Assembly (NCBI GenBank): GCA_030645575.1
Contig: JAUSMJ010000004.1
Coordinates: forward strand, 27,538 to 91,537
Source: Caulobacter sp.
Lineage (GTDB): Bacteria > Pseudomonadota > Alphaproteobacteria > Caulobacterales > Caulobacteraceae
Direction of reading: 5' to 3'
DNA: 64,000 bases
Shown: one piece after another, positions 62,328 to 64,000 of the stretch
Position numbering within the stretch: the first letter of the stretch is position 1
How the letters are laid out: each line of letters opens with the position of its first letter
Notes under the pieces: model-generated
What the model was told of the DNA's origin: nothing
Databases searched by the model: none
The model's input: the letters and a program-made list of their open reading frames with translations, nothing else
Translations under genes and position numbers: made by a program

Positions 62328-62341
62328 TTGACCCTGATCAA
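62328..62341. promoter_or_regulatory. Perfect FNR/FixK-type box
   Basis: TTGACCCTGATCAA fits the TTGA-N6-TCAA consensus of FNR and FixK proteins exactly. It is followed by GGCGCG, a context often seen downstream of these sites in alphaproteobacteria. A second inverted pair ACCCTGATC / GATCAGGGT (62331-62362) overlaps it. It is about 104 bases before the Cache-domain ATG and 107 bases before the divergent purD start, so either gene may be affected. Confidence 0.55.
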
Positions 62342-62444
62342 GGCGCGATCGGCGATCAGGGTCTGTCGTGGCGGCGCGGCGATCACGCGCGCGGCTTCGT
62401 GCGCGCCGGTCCGCGCCACCCGTTGCCCGAACTGGGGTTCAGCC

Positions 62445-63221
62445 ATGGATCGACGCACATTCCTCGCTTCCGGGGCCCTGGTCCCTGTCGCGGCTCTCGC
62501 CGGCGGGGCCCGGGCCGCGCCCGCGGGCGAGACCTTTTCCGTGGACGGCCACCTGGCGCTCAACGGCTGCCGCGCCCTGGTCGAGGCGCATCTGGGCGGC
62601 GTTCTGGCCGCGCTCAAGGCGCTGGCCCTCACGTCGGACGCCCGCTCGGGCCGATGGGACCGCATCAAGCCGGCGCTGGCCGAACTGGCCGGGGATCTGA
62701 CCACCGAGGCTGCGGTCTGGTTCGCCCGGCCGGACGGCCGCTATCACACCGTCGAGGGCGGTCTGAGCCCGGAATCCCTTGGCGACAGGGACTATTTCCC
62801 CGGCCTGATGGCGGGCCGGGACGTCGAGGGCGCGCTGGTGGTCAGCAAATCCACCGGCCATCGCTCGATCATCGTCGCGGCGCCGGTCAGCCGCGGCGGC
62901 AAGGTCGTCGGCGCGCTGGGCGTCTCGGTCAGGACCCGGCTGGTTGGCGCGCTGGTGGAGGCCAGCCTGGCGTTGCCGGACGATCTGGTTTTCTACGCCC
63001 TCGACGCGACCGGCCGGACCGCGATCCACAAGGATCCCGAGAAGATGTTCGTGTTCCCGTCGGACCTCGGCAATCCTGGCCTCGCCTGGGCGGTCACCAC
63101 CATGCTCGCCAACGACGCGGGCAGCGTGGACTACGACTTCGAAGGCCGCCACCGGACAGCCCTGTTCGTCCGGTCGCCGGCCACGGGCTGGCGGTTTGTG
63201 CTGGTGCGGTTGCACGCCTGA
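62445..63221 (+). CDS. Exported Cache-domain protein without output domain
   Basis: A 258-residue protein with a twin-arginine-like leader (MDRRTFLASGALVPVAALAG, with AA-rich cleavage near residue 24). The rest is one extracytoplasmic Cache/PAS-like sensing domain: ALNGCRALVEAHLGGVLAAL (N-terminal helix), EAAVWFARPDGRYHTVEGGL, GDRDYFPGLMAGRDVEGALV with the ligand-loop Asp-Tyr pattern, and VGALGVSVRT (repeat strand). No transmembrane helix after the domain and no kinase, GGDEF or methyl-accepting segment follow, so it would be a soluble periplasmic ligand binder. It lies convergent with phoB. Confidence 0.8.
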   Translation: MDRRTFLASGALVPVAALAGGARAAPAGETFSVDGHLALNGCRALVEAHLGGVLAALKALALTSDARSGRWDRIKPALAELAGDLTTEAAVWFARPDGRYHTVEGGLSPESLGDRDYFPGLMAGRDVEGALVVSKSTGHRSIIVAAPVSRGGKVVGALGVSVRTRLVGALVEASLALPDDLVFYALDATGRTAIHKDPEKMFVFPSDLGNPGLAWAVTTMLANDAGSVDYDFEGRHRTALFVRSPATGWRFVLVRLHA

Positions 63222-63236
63222 TCCGTCTGTCGCCGG

Positions 63237-63926
63237 CTACCCTTCCAGGTCCAGCGAATAACCCGCCGAACGGACCGTGCGGATTGGATCGGCGTCGGCC
63301 TTGCCGTTGAGCGCCTTGCGCAGACGGCCGATGTGCACGTCGACGGTTCGCGCCTCGACATAGACGTCCGAGCCCCAGACGGCGTCGAGCAGCTGTTCGC
63401 GGCTGAACACCCGGCCCGGGTGCTGCATCAGGTGATCCAGCAGGCGGAACTCGGTCGGACCGAGGTGAACCTCGACCCCGCCGCGCTTCACCCGGTGGGA
63501 GACGCGGTCCATGACGATGTCGCCGCAGGTCACCCGGTCGTCGGCCAGGCCCGGCCGGATGCGGCGCATCACGGCGCGGATACGGGCGGTCAGCTCGCTC
63601 ATGGCGAAGGGTTTGACGACATAGTCGTCGGCCCCGGTGTCGAGCCCGCGCACCCGGTCGCTCTCCTCGCCGCGCGCGGTCAGCATGAGGATCGGCAGGT
63701 TGCGGCTCTCGGGGCGCTGGCGCAGGCGGCGGCAGACCTCGATGCCGGAGACCTTGGGCAGCATCCAGTCCAGCACCACCAGGTCGGGCAGTTCCTCCTG
63801 GACCAGGATCAGCGCTTCCTCGCCATCGGCGGCATGGACCACGCGATAGCCTTCCTTCTCGAGGTTGTACTGCAGCAGGGTGGCGAGGGCGTCTTCGTCC
63901 TCGACGACCAGGACCGTGGGCGTCAT
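63237..63926 (-). CDS. phoB: Phosphate regulon response regulator PhoB
   Basis: A 229-residue OmpR/PhoB-type response regulator. The receiver domain has acidic D10/E11 region VVEDED, phosphoacceptor D53 in VVLDWMLP, Thr/Ser region MLTARGE and K105-type VKPFAMSEL. The winged-helix DNA-binding domain shows FRLLDHLMQHPGRVFSREQL and RTVDVHIGRLRKAL then IRTVRSAGYSLD. The partner PhoU gene ends with an ATGA overlap at its start, so the pho operon is in the usual order. Confidence 0.96.
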   Translation of the reverse strand: MTPTVLVVEDEDALATLLQYNLEKEGYRVVHAADGEEALILVQEELPDLVVLDWMLPKVSGIEVCRRLRQRPESRNLPILMLTARGEESDRVRGLDTGADDYVVKPFAMSELTARIRAVMRRIRPGLADDRVTCGDIVMDRVSHRVKRGGVEVHLGPTEFRLLDHLMQHPGRVFSREQLLDAVWGSDVYVEARTVDVHIGRLRKALNGKADADPIRTVRSAGYSLDLEG

Positions 63927-64000
63927 TGGCTCAATGCATCCATCTTGGGCCGGTCGGCGATGATCTCGCGACCGGTGATCTCGTAGTGAACGATCTCGGC
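63923..64000 (-). CDS. phoU: PhoU, C-terminal end (cut by window edge)
   Basis: Only the last 25 codons are inside: AEIVHYEITGREIIADRPKM and DALSQ, then TGA. This ending, with the VHYxxTGRxI and xDRPK pattern, is the C-terminal part of PhoU phosphate-signalling proteins. Its stop shares ATGA with the phoB start, so the two are translationally coupled. Confidence 0.85.
   Translation of the reverse strand, partial: AEIVHYEITGREIIADRPKMDALSQ

Overview
The window is about 70% GC and packed with short-spaced, often ATGA/GTGA-overlapping genes. Gene content points to an alphaproteobacterium of the order Caulobacterales (Caulobacter/Phenylobacterium type). The main markers are a PdeA-like GGDEF(GEDEF)-EAL phosphodiesterase beside the UPF0301/AlgH gene, a coxB-coxA-ctaB-coxF-ctaG-coxC-DUF983-SURF1-thrC-M16 peptidase run, a plant-type glutamate-cysteine ligase, a PadR-HAAS-GIN module, and phoU-phoB. 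The genus is inferred from recognised families and remembered gene order, not from a search.

Layout. 1-5 kb: the tail of a VapC-like toxin gene, then a leftward yceI-cytochrome b561-yceI-sua5 operon behind a strong dyad, and a divergent acyl-CoA dehydrogenase. 4.7-8.7 kb: peroxiredoxin, AlgH, pdeA with an acetyltransferase, and a small orphan. 8.7-17.9 kb: one leftward block running from coxB through the aa3 oxidase structural and assembly genes into thrC and an M16 peptidase. 18.1-21.3 kb: rightward PadR/HAAS/GIN envelope-type module and tldD. 21.35-23.8 kb: a visibly less GC-rich accessory island with a membrane coiled-coil protein plus ImmA/IrrE peptidase pair, a frameshifted remnant, a tiny HTH protein and a winged-helix protein. 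23.8-32.5 kb: TonB-dependent receptor, POT peptide transporter, gshA, rsmE, ppk2, sulfotransferase. 32.5-45 kb: mixed metabolism and envelope genes (aldo/keto reductase, YcaQ-like glycosylase, L,D-transpeptidase, S10 carboxypeptidase, ubiA, CPBP protease, desaturase, methyltransferase, ggt) and a Phd-VapC toxin-antitoxin pair with a palindrome abutting its start codon. 45-51.6 kb: ubiD, M14 peptidase, MAPEG, tldE, cysQ-like phosphatase, DUF4170. 51.7-58.2 kb: a lipid A/LPS cluster with a CX5R phosphatase, an MsbA-like ABC exporter, a DUF374 acyltransferase, a CDF metal exporter, waaA and lpxK. 58.2-64 kb: amidohydrolase, phosphotransferase, a tiny zinc-ribbon-like gene, purD, a Cache-domain protein behind an FNR/FixK-type box, phoB and the end of phoU.

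Functional links: the cox block builds haem-copper oxidase. ubiA and ubiD are candidate ubiquinone genes. TldD (19.9 kb) and TldE/PmbA (49.2 kb) form one peptidase complex but are encoded 28 kb apart. The 51.7-58.2 kb cluster covers lipid A core assembly and export.

The most distinctive non-coding feature is that several long intergenic gaps hold paired palindromes from at least six repeat families. Family A has four copies, family C three, and family B one and a half; families D, E and F each have one copy with arms in inverted orientation. No tRNA, rRNA, CRISPR array, insertion sequence or complete prophage was recognised. The best candidate for an undescribed system is the membrane coiled-coil plus ImmA/IrrE pair in the 21.4-23.5 kb island. 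The FNR-box-associated Cache protein is the best candidate for new regulation.
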